Assembly (NCBI GenBank): GCA_944320195.1
Contig: CALUGP010000001.1
Span: 62,001-126,000 of the forward strand
Reading direction: 5' to 3'
Origin: an uncultured Prevotella sp.
GTDB taxonomy: Bacteria > Bacteroidota > Bacteroidia > Bacteroidales > Bacteroidaceae
DNA length: 64,000 nucleotides
This document shows, one piece after another, positions 47,788 through 57,426 of this stretch. Position 1 is the first letter of the stretch, and every line of letters starts with the position of its first letter. Both the position numbers and the translations under genes were made by a program. Under the pieces are notes generated by a model that was not told the origin of the DNA, searched no databases, and was given only the letters and a program-made list of their open reading frames with translations.

Positions 47788-48684
47788 TTAGGTTTTTGGC
47801 CGTGAGCGGTAAGAGCGTGGGCTCATCCCCATGATTTTGCTGAACAGTCTTGAGAAATAGTACGGATCGTCCATGCCTAGTTTGTGGCATATCTGGTTGA
47901 CTTTCATATGTGTGGTGTCAAGCATCAGGCATGCGCGTTTTATTTTCAGCAGGTTTATGTAGTTCAGGGGGCTGTGTCCGGTTTTTGTTTTGAACAGCCT
48001 TGAGAAGAACGAAGGGGAGTAGCCAGTGAAGTCTGCCACTTCCTGCAGTGTGATGTGCCGCTCTAAATTCTCCTTCATGAAGTGTATCGCCGCGTCTACA
48101 ACGTCGTTCCCGTCCGGCTGTCCGCCGGCTTCCCGGTATTGGCGGACATACCTGAGCGAGCTTAGGTAATGATGGAAAAGCGACATGGAGTATCTTATAT
48201 TTTCAATGCTGTAGCCGGAATTAAGAGCGTCGAAGAGCTCTTCAAACATGTTTATTCTGTTGCTTATGCGTGAGTGAAGCCCGGGATTTACTGATATCGG
48301 AGCCATTGTGTCGGCTGCGTAATGTTCGGCCAGGCTGCCGGAAAAGTGCATCCAGTATATGGTCCATGGCTGCGCGGTGTCAGCCTGATACGTGTGTGGT
48401 TTCCCGGCAGGAAGTATGAAGTATTGGTTAGGTGATACTTCATAGTGCTTGCCGTCCACATCGTAGCTTCCAAAGCCGTCAATGCAGTATATGAATACGT
48501 ATTGCCCGATAGGCTCTTTGCGCTCGCGGTAATGGTTCTCAGCCTTTGGATAGTATCCGATGTCGGTCACATAAAGTATGGAAGCTATCGGGTCGGCCTT
48601 CATCATGTCAGTCACCATCTTCGGCAATACCAGTGAACGTTCGCCGGAAAACCCGTTTTTGATTTTCAGCATAAGTCTTGTCAT
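47788..48684 (-). CDS. AraC-family transcriptional regulator
   Basis: This protein of about 298 residues has an N-terminal cupin sugar-sensing domain (YFILPAGKPHTYQAD, then WTIYWMHFSGS) and a C-terminal AraC helix-turn-helix pair. The latter contains LQEVADFTGYSPSFFSRLFK and ends with MDDPYYFSRLFSKIMGMSPR. The frame reaches 48792, but a minus-strand -7 box at 48759-48766 lies inside that extension. The start at 48684 (MTRLMLKIKNGFSGERS), or 48672, is more likely. It is divergent from the sugar symporter gene, which it probably controls together with the DUF5107 gene. The ligand is likely a pentose (inference). Confidence 0.88.
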   Translation of the reverse strand: MTRLMLKIKNGFSGERSLVLPKMVTDMMKADPIASILYVTDIGYYPKAENHYRERKEPIGQYVFIYCIDGFGSYDVDGKHYEVSPNQYFILPAGKPHTYQADTAQPWTIYWMHFSGSLAEHYAADTMAPISVNPGLHSRISNRINMFEELFDALNSGYSIENIRYSMSLFHHYLSSLRYVRQYREAGGQPDGNDVVDAAIHFMKENLERHITLQEVADFTGYSPSFFSRLFKTKTGHSPLNYINLLKIKRACLMLDTTHMKVNQICHKLGMDDPYYFSRLFSKIMGMSPRSYRSRPKT

Positions 48685-48758
48685 TAGGTTAGATGATAAG
48701 TTTGTGCCTGTATCGCGGCTTTTGCCGTTGTTTGATAAGTGCCGGCACATTCTCTGTG

Positions 48759-48766
48759 CAAATATA
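48759..48766 (-). promoter_or_regulatory. -7 box of the AraC gene
   Basis: TATATTTG on the minus strand fits TAnnTTTG, about 75 bases upstream of the chosen start. It rules out the longest reading frame. Confidence 0.5.
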
Positions 48767-48835
48767 ATCATTATGGAGACAAGATTGTCCATCTTGTTTG
48801 ATTATTTTTCTATTTTTTATGTTGTGGCATGTGTG

Positions 48836-48843
48836 TATCTTTG
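48836..48843 (+). promoter_or_regulatory. -7 box of the sugar symporter operon
   Basis: TATCTTTG fits TAnnTTTG 54 bases before the symporter start codon. The divergent gap of about 210 bases would contain the AraC operator. Confidence 0.6.
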
Positions 48844-48897
48844 CAGCGGTAACAGACAAGATGCCAAGAATGTATAACTAAAACCATAAAAGACAAG

Positions 48898-50274
48898 ATG
48901 AAAACTTTTAACAAAGGCTTTGTCTATTTCATTTGCCTGGTTTCCGCGATGGGCGGTCTGCTCTTCGGATATGACTGGGTGGTAATCGGCGGAGCCAAAC
49001 CGTTTTACGAAGTGTATTTCGACATTGCCGGAAATCCGCAGATGCAGGGCTTGGCCATGAGCATAGCGTTGGTAGGCTGCCTCACGGGAGCCATGACGGT
49101 GGGTGCGTTGGCAGACCGTTTCGGCCGCAAGAAACTGCTTATCGTGTCATCGGTGGTTTTCTTGGTGTCGGCGTTCGGCACAGGTTATTTCAGCAGCTTT
49201 GGCCTTTTCCTTGCGGCACGTTTCCTCAGCGGTGTCGGCATAGGCATAGCTTCGGGACTGTCGCCTACGTACATTGCAGAGGTTGCACCTACCCACATAA
49301 GGGGAAAGCTAGTGTCTCTCAATCAGCTGACGATAGTTTTGGGAATACTGGCTGCACAGATAACCAATTGGCTGATAGCTGAGCCTGTTGTCCATAACAC
49401 TATTGATACATGGAACTGCCAGATGGGGTGGCGCTGGATGTTCTGGGCCGGAGCGTTTCCGGCGATGGCTTTTCTCATATTGGTGTTCTTCATTCCTGAG
49501 AGTCCGCGATGGCTCGCAATGGTGAAGCAGACGGCCAAGGCGCGTGAGATACTTGTCCGTGTAGGCGGTGAGAAGTATGCCGACGAGGAACTTGAGGCCA
49601 TCTCTGCCGCAGCGAAAAGCGACGAAGAGCAGCACGGCTTGCGCACGTTGTTCCGCCGTCCGTTGGTCAAGATTGTTACGATAGGCATCATTGTTGCCGT
49701 GTTCCAACAGTGGTGTGGCACGAATGTGATATTCAATTACGCACAGGAGATATTCCAGTCTGCCGGCTATTCGCTGAGCGACGTTCTGTTCAACATAGTC
49801 GTAACTGGTGTTACCAATGTCATTTTCACGTTCGTGGCGATATATACGGTTGAGCGTCTCGGCCGCCGCAAGCTCATGCTGATAGGCTCTTGTGGGTTGG
49901 CATTGATATATCTCGTGCTCGGAACGTGTTATTATTTCGAGATAAAGGGAGCCTTCATGGTTGCGCTCGTGGTGCTTGCCATCGCATGTTACGCCATGAC
50001 TCTCGGTCCGGTTACATGGGTGTTGATTGCCGAGTTGTTCCCAAGCCGCGTGCGTGCGGTTGCCGTGGGCACATGCACCTTCGCCCTTTGGGTGGGCAGT
50101 ACAACATTGACATATACGTTCCCACTGCTCAACACTACCTTTGGAAGTTACGGAACGTTCTGGATATACGCGCTGATCTGCGCATTGGGCTTTGCCTATT
50201 TCTTGCATGTTCTGCCTGAGACGAAAGGCAAGTCGCTTGAGGAAATTGAAAAAGAACTTACTAATCAAAAATAA
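48898..50274 (+). CDS. MFS sugar porter (sugar/H+ symporter)
   Basis: This 458-residue inner-membrane protein of the sugar porter family (XylE, AraE, GalP type) has 12 membrane helices. Family signatures are GGLLFGYD near residue 21, ADRFGRKKLL (about 72-81), FIPESPRWLA (about 196-205), ERLGRRK (about 318-324) and LPETKGKSLEEIE near the C-terminus. It takes up a monosaccharide, possibly arabinose, xylose or galactose; sequence alone does not tell. It is 9 bases upstream of the DUF5107 gene, clearly one operon, under the divergent AraC regulator. Confidence 0.94.
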   Translation: MKTFNKGFVYFICLVSAMGGLLFGYDWVVIGGAKPFYEVYFDIAGNPQMQGLAMSIALVGCLTGAMTVGALADRFGRKKLLIVSSVVFLVSAFGTGYFSSFGLFLAARFLSGVGIGIASGLSPTYIAEVAPTHIRGKLVSLNQLTIVLGILAAQITNWLIAEPVVHNTIDTWNCQMGWRWMFWAGAFPAMAFLILVFFIPESPRWLAMVKQTAKAREILVRVGGEKYADEELEAISAAAKSDEEQHGLRTLFRRPLVKIVTIGIIVAVFQQWCGTNVIFNYAQEIFQSAGYSLSDVLFNIVVTGVTNVIFTFVAIYTVERLGRRKLMLIGSCGLALIYLVLGTCYYFEIKGAFMVALVVLAIACYAMTLGPVTWVLIAELFPSRVRAVAVGTCTFALWVGSTTLTYTFPLLNTTFGSYGTFWIYALICALGFAYFLHVLPETKGKSLEEIEKELTNQK

Positions 50275-50283
50275 GGATACACT

Positions 50284-53200
50284 ATGGTAAAAGCATGGAG
50301 AGAAACGGTTGTAATCCCCACGTATGAAGTAGGGGCACCGGAAAAGAACCCCATCTTTCTTGAAAAGAGAGTTTATCAGGGGTCAAGCGGCGTGGTTTAC
50401 CCTTACCCGGTCATCGAGTCGATATCCAACGAGAAGACCGACAAGGAGTATGCGGCCGTGTTCATTGAGAACGAATACATAAAGGTGATGATACTGCCCG
50501 AGCTTGGCGGTCGTGTGCAGATGGCTTATGACAAGATAAAGAAGCGTCACTTCATTTACTACAACCATGTTATCAAGCCCGCGTTGGTTGGTCTTGCCGG
50601 TCCGTGGATATCTGGTGGAATAGAGTTTAACTGGCCACAGCACCACCGTCCGAGCACTTACATGCCGATAGACAGCACCATCGAGGAGAATGCCGACGGC
50701 AGCGTGACCGTGTGGGTGAATGAGATGGAGCGCATGACGCACCAGAAGGGTATGGCCGGGTTCACCCTTAGGCCGGGCAAAGCTTACTTGGAGATAAAGG
50801 GTGTGCTGTACAACAGAACCGAAGTGCCGCAGACTTTCCTGTGGTGGGCTAACCCCGCAGTGGCTGTGAACGACCACTACCAGAGCGTATTCCCACCTGA
50901 CATCAACGCCGTGTTTGACCATGGCAAGCGCGCCGTAAGCTCGTTCCCCATCGCCACGGGCACTTATTATAAGATGGACTACTCTGCCGGTGTCGACATA
51001 TCGAATTATAAGAACATCTTTGTGCCCACCAGCTATATGGCGGTTAACAGCAAATACGACTTCGAGGGAGGCTACGAGAACGACACGAAGGCGGGCATGT
51101 TGCATGTGGCAAACCACCATGTGTCACCTGGAAAGAAGCAGTGGACATGGGGTAACGGCGACTTCGGACGTGCATGGGACCGCAACCTGACCGACGAGGA
51201 CGGCCCTTACATCGAGCTTATGGCTGGTGTTTACACCGAGAACCAGCCCGACTTCACATGGCTGCAACCGTATGAGGAAAAGTCGTTCGTGCAGTATTTC
51301 CTGCCATACAGGGAACTGGGCATTGTCAAGAACGCCACCAAAGACCTGCTTATGAACATCGAAGCGTGCGGCGACGAACACTGCGCAGAGCTAAAAATAT
51401 TCGCGACATCGGCACAGAAGGTGAACATCAGGCTTTCAAACGATGACGGCACGGTATATTATGACCGTGTGAAGGATATAACGCCTGAAGCTCTTTTCGA
51501 CGAGAAGATAGACGTGCAGGGCGCACGCATAGGCGAACTGACGCTCGAGATAACAGCCGAAGGGCGCGAGCTGATGCACTGGCACGCCGAGCCCGACGAG
51601 GTGCGGCCGATTCCTGACGCAGCCGAGGCTGCCCTTTTGCCCGACGAGATAAAGACAACCGAGCAGCTGTATCTTACCGGACTGCACCTGGAGCAGTACC
51701 GCCACGCCACTTACAACCCTGTTGAATACTACGAGGAGGCTCTGCGCCGCGACCCGCTCGACGTGAGAAACAACAACGCTCTCGGCCTCTGGTACATCCG
51801 CAAGGGACGGTTCAAGCGTGCCGAGCGTTATCTGCGCACGGCCGTGAAGGTGCTTATGAAGCGCAATCCTAATCCGTATGACGGCGAGTCGATATACAAT
51901 CTTGGCCTCGCCCTGAAGTACCAAGGCCGTGTAAGCGAGGCTTACGACATGTTCTACAAGTCGTGTTGGAACGCCGCATGGCAGGACTCCGGTTATCTTG
52001 CATGTGCGCAGATATCACTTATGCAGGGACGCATCGACGACGCGCTTGACGAGATAGACCGCTCGTTGATACGCAACTGGCACAACCACAAGGCCCGCGC
52101 GCTCAAGGCTACGATACTGAGGCGTGCCGGCCGTGCCGAGGAAGCGCTCTCGCTGATAGGCGAGTCGCTCTCGATAGACCGTTTCAACTACGGCTGTCTG
52201 TATGAGAAATACCTAATCACCGGCGACGATGCCGTGCTTTCTGAAATGCGCGAGCTTATGCACGGCAACGCTCACAACTATGACGAAACCGCTCTTGACT
52301 ACTGCGCTGCCGGCTGCTGGGCCGAGGCCGAGTCTTTGTGGAATGTTGCTATAAAGTGCGGAGCCGTCACTCCGATGACATATTATTACTTGGGCTGGAC
52401 AATGTGCATGGCCGGCGAGGCCGGATGCAAGGATGTCTTCGCCAAGGCCGAGGCTGCCGACCCATATTGCTGCTTCCCCAACCGTCTTGAGGCCATTCTC
52501 GCCCTGCAGTGCGCGCAACAGTCGCTCGATTGCGCAGCCAAGGCTCCTTATTATCTGGGATGCCTCTACTATGACAAGCGCCAGTATGACCTGGCTGTCG
52601 AGGCGTGGGAGGCTTCGGCAAAGGCCGATGCCAAATTCCCGACAGTGTGGCGCAACCTGGCTCTCGCCGCGTTCAACAAGCAGGATGACAAGGAGCGTGC
52701 CCTTGAGTACATGGAACGCGCGTTCAGCCTTGACGAGACCGACGCGCGCATCCTCATGGAGCTTGACCAGCTCTACAAGCGCATGCAGCGTCCTCACGCC
52801 GAGAGGCTTGCCAACCTGCAGAAACACCAGTCTTTGGTAGACAAGAGGGACGACCTGCTGCTCGAAGAGATAACCCTGCTCAACCAGACTGGCCGCTATG
52901 AGGAGGCCAAGACGCTGCTCGACGGCCACATCTTCCACCCGTGGGAGGGCGGCGAAGGCAAGGTGCCGGCGCAGTACCAGTTCTGCCGCGTAGAGTTGGC
53001 TAAGATAGCGATAAGCGAAAAGCGTTATCAGGATGCAGTGAAACTGCTTGACGAGTGTCTTGTTTATCCGCATCACCTCGGCGAAGGCAAGCTTTACGGA
53101 GCGCAGGAGAGCGACTTCTACTTCCTGCTCGGCCTGTCTTACGAGGCCATGGGTGATGCCAACAAGGCGCGCGAGTGTTATGAGCAGGCAACGCTTGGAC

Positions 53201-53574
53201 CAACTGAGCCTGCCGCAGCCTTGTACTACAACGACGCCAAGCCAGACAAGATATTCTATCAGGGACTTGCTCTCATGCGCCTCGGACGCGAAGCCGAGGC
53301 TCGCGGAAGGTTCCACCGCCTGGTAGACTTCGGCGAGAAGCACCTGTTCGACACCGTCCGCATGGACTACTTTGCCGTCTCTTTGCCTGACCTGCTGATA
53401 TGGGAAGACTCGCTGCAGACGCGCAACGACATTCACTGCAAGTACATGATGGCTCTGGGCCACTACGGCCTTGGCGACAAGGAGCACAGCCGCCGCTATG
53501 CCGATGACGTTTACGCGCTCGACGTGAACCATCAGGGCATACAGGCGTTCAAATCCATACAATCACTAATTTGA
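50284..53574 (+). CDS. DUF5107 domain-TPR fusion protein, cytoplasmic
   Basis: This 1096-residue protein has no signal peptide or membrane segment, so it is cytoplasmic. Residues about 1-400 form the DUF5107 domain, a galactose-mutarotase-like beta-sandwich, with MILPELGGRVQMAYDK, SGGIEFNWPQHHRPSTYMP and FLWWANPAVAVNDHYQ. Residues about 450-1090 are tetratricopeptide repeats, such as DVRNNNALGLWYIRKGRFKR and DFYFLLGLSYEAMGDANKAR. The conserved His/Asp/Trp residues suggest a sugar-binding or catalytic site, but I know of no proven activity. It is tightly coupled to a sugar symporter under AraC control, implying a step in intracellular sugar handling. A terminator follows. Confidence 0.85.
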   Translation: MVKAWRETVVIPTYEVGAPEKNPIFLEKRVYQGSSGVVYPYPVIESISNEKTDKEYAAVFIENEYIKVMILPELGGRVQMAYDKIKKRHFIYYNHVIKPALVGLAGPWISGGIEFNWPQHHRPSTYMPIDSTIEENADGSVTVWVNEMERMTHQKGMAGFTLRPGKAYLEIKGVLYNRTEVPQTFLWWANPAVAVNDHYQSVFPPDINAVFDHGKRAVSSFPIATGTYYKMDYSAGVDISNYKNIFVPTSYMAVNSKYDFEGGYENDTKAGMLHVANHHVSPGKKQWTWGNGDFGRAWDRNLTDEDGPYIELMAGVYTENQPDFTWLQPYEEKSFVQYFLPYRELGIVKNATKDLLMNIEACGDEHCAELKIFATSAQKVNIRLSNDDGTVYYDRVKDITPEALFDEKIDVQGARIGELTLEITAEGRELMHWHAEPDEVRPIPDAAEAALLPDEIKTTEQLYLTGLHLEQYRHATYNPVEYYEEALRRDPLDVRNNNALGLWYIRKGRFKRAERYLRTAVKVLMKRNPNPYDGESIYNLGLALKYQGRVSEAYDMFYKSCWNAAWQDSGYLACAQISLMQGRIDDALDEIDRSLIRNWHNHKARALKATILRRAGRAEEALSLIGESLSIDRFNYGCLYEKYLITGDDAVLSEMRELMHGNAHNYDETALDYCAAGCWAEAESLWNVAIKCGAVTPMTYYYLGWTMCMAGEAGCKDVFAKAEAADPYCCFPNRLEAILALQCAQQSLDCAAKAPYYLGCLYYDKRQYDLAVEAWEASAKADAKFPTVWRNLALAAFNKQDDKERALEYMERAFSLDETDARILMELDQLYKRMQRPHAERLANLQKHQSLVDKRDDLLLEEITLLNQTGRYEEAKTLLDGHIFHPWEGGEGKVPAQYQFCRVELAKIAISEKRYQDAVKLLDECLVYPHHLGEGKLYGAQESDFYFLLGLSYEAMGDANKARECYEQATLGPTEPAAALYYNDAKPDKIFYQGLALMRLGREAEARGRFHRLVDFGEKHLFDTVRMDYFAVSLPDLLIWEDSLQTRNDIHCKYMMALGHYGLGDKEHSRRYADDVYALDVNHQGIQAFKSIQSLI

Positions 53575-53596
53575 CGTTTTTTTAGTTGGTTTGTAT

Positions 53597-53636
53597 GCTC
53601 CGTCTTCTGCCGTGAGGCAGGGGCGGAGCCTTTTTT
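53597..53636. terminator. Terminator of the symporter-DUF5107 operon
   Basis: GCTCCG (53597-53602) pairs with CGGAGC (53624-53629), with a second inner stem (CTGCC/GGCAG), followed by CTTTTTT, about 22 bases after the stop. Confidence 0.83.
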
Positions 53637-53876
53637 GTGTAATGACTGAACTGTTTGAGCACATTGTCGGCTTGATGGCCGATAATCTTACATGTTGAAA
53701 ATCGTTGACGCTCTGAGAGCGGCTTATTTTAAACCGTAACCTTGTCGGCGGAAAATATTGCAAGGAGAAGTGTGCAAGATTAACTTGTTGGCAATCAAAT
53801 TGTTACGTGAAAAACGACAGAATATGTGCATGTGTACGCCAGTCTTTTATGCAAAGAATGGTTAACATTGTTAACA

Positions 53877-54017
53877 AATACGGCATTTGTTTAACGAAAA
53901 GGCCGTCTTTTCGCTTGGAGAAGGCCGTCATTTGAAGTGTTAAAGGCCGTCTTTACCATGCTTAAAGAGCCTCTTTGTGCATAGAGAAGATGCCTTTTAC
54001 TCTTGGCGAGGGCCGTT
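53877..54017. repeat. 22-bp-period array, locus 7 (seven degenerate units)
   Basis: Units start at 53877, 53899, 53921, 53943, 53965, 53987 and 54009. Their nine-base cores run from AAGGCCGTC (three identical in a row) to decayed AAGAGCCTC, AAGATGCCT and AGGGCCGTT, always 22 bases apart. It lies in the 725-base gap 53575-54299, which otherwise holds a terminator and a promoter. Confidence 0.78.
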
Positions 54018-54232
54018 TGCATGAAAATAGTTTAACATTTGCGTACAGAATGGCGGCTGCCGCGTGTTGTTTCTGAAATGTCGTTTTGCAATGCCGCGAG
54101 GCGTTTCGCCTTGCAGTGTGAATCGTTGCCGCTTCTTTGGTAGGAATCATTCTGAAATTGTAAATATTGCGCATGTTCAGCCGTGAAAGCCGCCTTTTGG
54201 CGTAATTTTGGCAATTTTTGAACATTTATCAG

Positions 54233-54263
54233 TTGTTTTTGCCGAATCTGTCAGCTAATTTTG
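54233..54263 (+). promoter_or_regulatory. Promoter of the GH95 gene
   Basis: TAATTTTG at 54256-54263 is preceded after 20 bases by GTTG (TTG 54233-54235). The start codon is 37 bases downstream. Confidence 0.5.
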
Positions 54264-54299
54264 CGTACTGAAAACTCAACCTGATTAATACTTAACGAC

Positions 54300-56627
54300 A
54301 TGAAACTGAAATTTACACTGGCCTTGGCGGCATTGTCGTTCACGGCGTTCCACGCGCAGGCCGACAGCCGACTGTGGTACCAGCAACCGGCCGACGAGTG
54401 GATGAAGGCCGTGCCCCTTGGCAACGGCCGTATCGGCGCGATGGTCTACGGAGGCATCGATGAAGAGAAAGTAGCCCTTAACGAGATAAGCATGTGGTCC
54501 GGCCAGCCAGACCCAGAGAACAACAACCTCTGCGGACGCGAGCACCTCGACGAGATACGCGAGTGCTTTTTCCGCGGCGACTTGGAGCAGGCAGGCCGTC
54601 TTACCGACAAATATCTTACTGGCAAGGGCCGCTCCTTCGGCACCCACCTGCCGCTGGGCGACATGGTGATGGACTTCAAATATCCTTCAAACCTTATTTC
54701 AGACTACCGCCGCGAGCTTGACATGGACAACGCCGTGGCCACTGTAGGCTTCACAAGCGGCGGCGTAAGGTTCAGCCGCGAATACATCACCACCCATCCC
54801 GACGACGTTCTTGCAATGCGCTTCAAGGCCGACCGCCCCGGCATGATAAGCCTCACCGTGGGCTTCGACCTGCTCCGCGAAGCCGTGGTCAAGGCTTCTT
54901 CCGACGGGCTGCGGCTTGCCGGCAAGGTGAAGTTCCACATGCACGGCGAGGGCGGAGTTAGCTTCTGCGGCGGCGTAAGGCTTCTGCCGCAGGGTGGCAA
55001 GGTCACCGTAGGCGACAGCACTGTGACTATTGCCGGAGCCGACGAGCTGACAATACTCGTAGACGTGCGCACCGATTATAATAATAAGGACTACGCCCGG
55101 CTCTGCCAGGACAACCTCGACCGGGCAGCGGCCAAGGGCTTCGACGCTCTCAAGGCGGCCCACATAGCCGACCACGCGGCCCTCTTCAGCCGTATGGACA
55201 TATCTCTCGGCCACGCCACGGGCAGCGACCTTCCCACAGACACGCGTCTCTACCTGGCCAAGGCCGGAGCCGCCGACCCCGGGCTTGACGCCCTCTTCTT
55301 CCAGTATGGCCGCTACATGCTCATCGCCTCGTCTCGACCCAACGGCACGCCGCTCTGCGCCAACCTTCAGGGAATATGGAACGACAACGGCGCGTGCAAC
55401 ATGCCGTGGACGTGCGATTACCATCTTGACATAAACATACCGCAGAACTACTGGTCGGCCAACCGTGTGAACCTGGCCGAGTGCCATGTTCCGCTGTTCA
55501 ATTATATCGCCTTCCTGGCTGACAAAGGTGCCGAGACCGCGCGCAAGGTTTACGGCTGCGGCGGATGGGTGGCCCACACCGTGTGCAACGCCTGGGGCTA
55601 CACGTCTCCTGGATGGAGCACCGGCTGGGGACTCAACGTCACAGGCGGAGCGTGGATAGCAACCCACCTATGGAGCCACTATCTGTATACACAGGACAAG
55701 AAGTGGCTCGCCGAGACCGGATATCCCCTGCTGAAGAAGACCGCCGAGTTCTTCATCGACTACATGGTTGAAGACCCTCGCACCGGTTATCTGGTCACCG
55801 GCCCAAGCGTTTCGCCTGAAAACGGATACGTAACGAAGGACGGCAAGTACATGGGTGTGGCCATGATGCCCACCATCGACCGTGCCATCGTACACGACAT
55901 TTACGCCGCATGCATAGAGTCTTCCAAGATTCTGGGTGTTGACAAGAGCCTGCGCAAGCGTCTTGAGAAAGACATCAAGCGTCTGCCCCCGTTGCAGATA
56001 GGCAGCGACGGACAAGTGCAGGAGTGGCTCGACGACGTTCGCCGCAGCGATCCATCGCACCGCCACTCGTCACATCTGTTGTCGCTCTTCCCCCTTGGCC
56101 AGATGTCTTACACAAAGAGTCCGGAGCTTATGGCCGCGGCAAGGAAAGGTTTGGAGATGCAGACTGCGTCTGCCAACTGGGAGGACACCGAGTGGAGCAC
56201 GGCCAACATGCTCTGTTTCTATGCGCGGCTGAAGGATGCCGACGCGTCTTACGGCTGGCTGCAAAACCTCTTCAAGCGGTTTACCCGTGAGAACCTCATG
56301 ACCGTTTCGCCAGCCGGTATAGCCGGTGCGGAGTATGACATATTCAGCTTCGACGCCACTGAGGCCAGCGTTGCCGGCATGTGCGAGATGCTGCTCCAGA
56401 GCTATGACGGCTTCCTCGACTTCCTGCCCGCGCTCCCTGCCCAGTGGGCCGACGGCTCAGTGAAGGGCTTGTGCGCCGAGGGCGGACTGGTGGTTGACAT
56501 GACTTGGCGCGGCGGCAAGATGCAGACAGCGCGCATAACGGCAACGGCCGACTGCACGTTCAGCGTGAAAGGCATCGACGGAAAGATAAAGCTGAAAAAA
56601 GGCGAGACCAAGGATTTAAAGTTTTAA
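54300..56627 (+). CDS. GH95 family enzyme (alpha-L-fucosidase/alpha-L-galactosidase), divergent
   Basis: This 775-residue enzyme has a signal peptide (about residues 1-21). The N-terminal super-sandwich begins WYQQPADEWMKAVPLGNGRIG and is followed by an (alpha/alpha)6 barrel. GANLQGIWN-like NLQGIWND (about residue 356), the acid Glu507 in GPSVSPENGY and MLLQSYDGFLDFLPALP are family signatures. Two usual motifs are altered. The Asn-Ile-Asn pair reads Asp377-Ile-Asn379 (YHLDINIPQNYW), and the DGNFG motif is replaced by FDATEAS, keeping only Asp685. Specificity is therefore uncertain: L-fucose, L-galactose or another sugar. It has its own promoter and lies upstream of susC/susD pair 2. Confidence 0.88.
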   Translation: MKLKFTLALAALSFTAFHAQADSRLWYQQPADEWMKAVPLGNGRIGAMVYGGIDEEKVALNEISMWSGQPDPENNNLCGREHLDEIRECFFRGDLEQAGRLTDKYLTGKGRSFGTHLPLGDMVMDFKYPSNLISDYRRELDMDNAVATVGFTSGGVRFSREYITTHPDDVLAMRFKADRPGMISLTVGFDLLREAVVKASSDGLRLAGKVKFHMHGEGGVSFCGGVRLLPQGGKVTVGDSTVTIAGADELTILVDVRTDYNNKDYARLCQDNLDRAAAKGFDALKAAHIADHAALFSRMDISLGHATGSDLPTDTRLYLAKAGAADPGLDALFFQYGRYMLIASSRPNGTPLCANLQGIWNDNGACNMPWTCDYHLDINIPQNYWSANRVNLAECHVPLFNYIAFLADKGAETARKVYGCGGWVAHTVCNAWGYTSPGWSTGWGLNVTGGAWIATHLWSHYLYTQDKKWLAETGYPLLKKTAEFFIDYMVEDPRTGYLVTGPSVSPENGYVTKDGKYMGVAMMPTIDRAIVHDIYAACIESSKILGVDKSLRKRLEKDIKRLPPLQIGSDGQVQEWLDDVRRSDPSHRHSSHLLSLFPLGQMSYTKSPELMAAARKGLEMQTASANWEDTEWSTANMLCFYARLKDADASYGWLQNLFKRFTRENLMTVSPAGIAGAEYDIFSFDATEASVAGMCEMLLQSYDGFLDFLPALPAQWADGSVKGLCAEGGLVVDMTWRGGKMQTARITATADCTFSVKGIDGKIKLKKGETKDLKF

Positions 56628-56660
56628 GATGATTCATAAATAAGTTAGGTGGGACAGATT

Positions 56661-56688
56661 TGCGGATGTGCGTTCGCGCATGTCCGCA
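56661..56688. terminator. Hairpin with TTCG tetraloop after GH95
   Basis: A 12-bp stem with two G-T wobbles (56661-56672 with 56677-56688) closes a TTCG loop, 34 bases after the stop codon. The T-run is short. Confidence 0.7.
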
Positions 56689-56932
56689 TCAGTCCTTTGA
56701 GACTTGGCTTTTCCATGGCGCGAGTAGATGTGCTGTCGCGTGTCTTGAGGCGTGTTTTTTATCCCAAATCGGTTGTCTGCCGATTCCTGTTATTTTGGCG
56801 AATGTTTTATGAATGTGGCACAAGAGAGACATTTACGACATGCGCCGATAGCAGGTGGAACATTATAAGAAATAGTAAACAACTTCATCATTTTTAGGTT
56901 TTAGATAATCAATAAGGTTTTTCAGGATGATG

Positions 56933-56971
56933 CCGGAGGCGGTCTTTTGTACTGCGAATGACCGCCTCCGG
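56933..56971. other. Isolated hairpin in the GH95-susC gap
   Basis: A perfect 12-bp stem (56933-56944 with 56960-56971, core CCGGAGGCGGTC) has a 15-base loop. Besides this and the flanking terminator and promoter, I see nothing else in the 799-base gap 56628-57426. Confidence 0.6.
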
Positions 56972-57194
56972 GTGTTTTGTCCAATGCCTTTCGCAGATTT
57001 GATACCCACTTTTCTTCGATAATAAATCAGTCTTTCACAAACTATTAATCTGTCATCAGTGCCGCATCTGTTAAATTCCCTCATTTTCGTCAGTAATGTT
57101 ACAAATCATGCATAAAAGTCTGTTTTTCGGCGTTTTTGGGTCATTATTTCTAATTTGTGCCCAATTTGCAACATTTTTAAACGCCCTTTTGCGA

Positions 57195-57202
57195 TAATTT
57201 TG
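57195..57202 (+). promoter_or_regulatory. -7 box of the second susC/susD operon
   Basis: TAATTTTG fits TAnnTTTG. The leader would be about 215 bases, long enough to hold regulatory RNA structure, as in other susC leaders. No clear -33 box is seen. Confidence 0.5.
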
Positions 57203-57426
57203 CAGGTGAATAATTGACAAAACGGCCTGTTGCTGCATGCGGAACAGACGGCCTTGATGCTTTTGGCATTGATGTTATTAACATAAAATAATAACCCTAT
57301 AAACGCAAGAAATCATGAAAACATGAATTTAAACCTTAACACTTGACATTTGAAAAAATGAACCGCAGTGAAAGAAACACACTGCCTTAAACCAATGAAA
57401 ACAACCTAATCAATCATTCAAAAAAC

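Noticed and set aside
48685-48792. Longer AraC start at 48792
   Set aside because: A minus-strand promoter -7 box (48759-48766) lies inside the extension, and family members begin near the MLKIKNGF segment.
52213-53562. 449-codon minus-strand reading frame opposite the DUF5107-TPR gene
   Set aside because: It is an antisense shadow created by biased codon use in the TPR region; the plus-strand gene has clear domains.
57219-57253. Further 22-base array near AAAACGGCC and CAGACGGCC
   Set aside because: The two core-like copies are 26 bases apart, not 22, so I did not count it.
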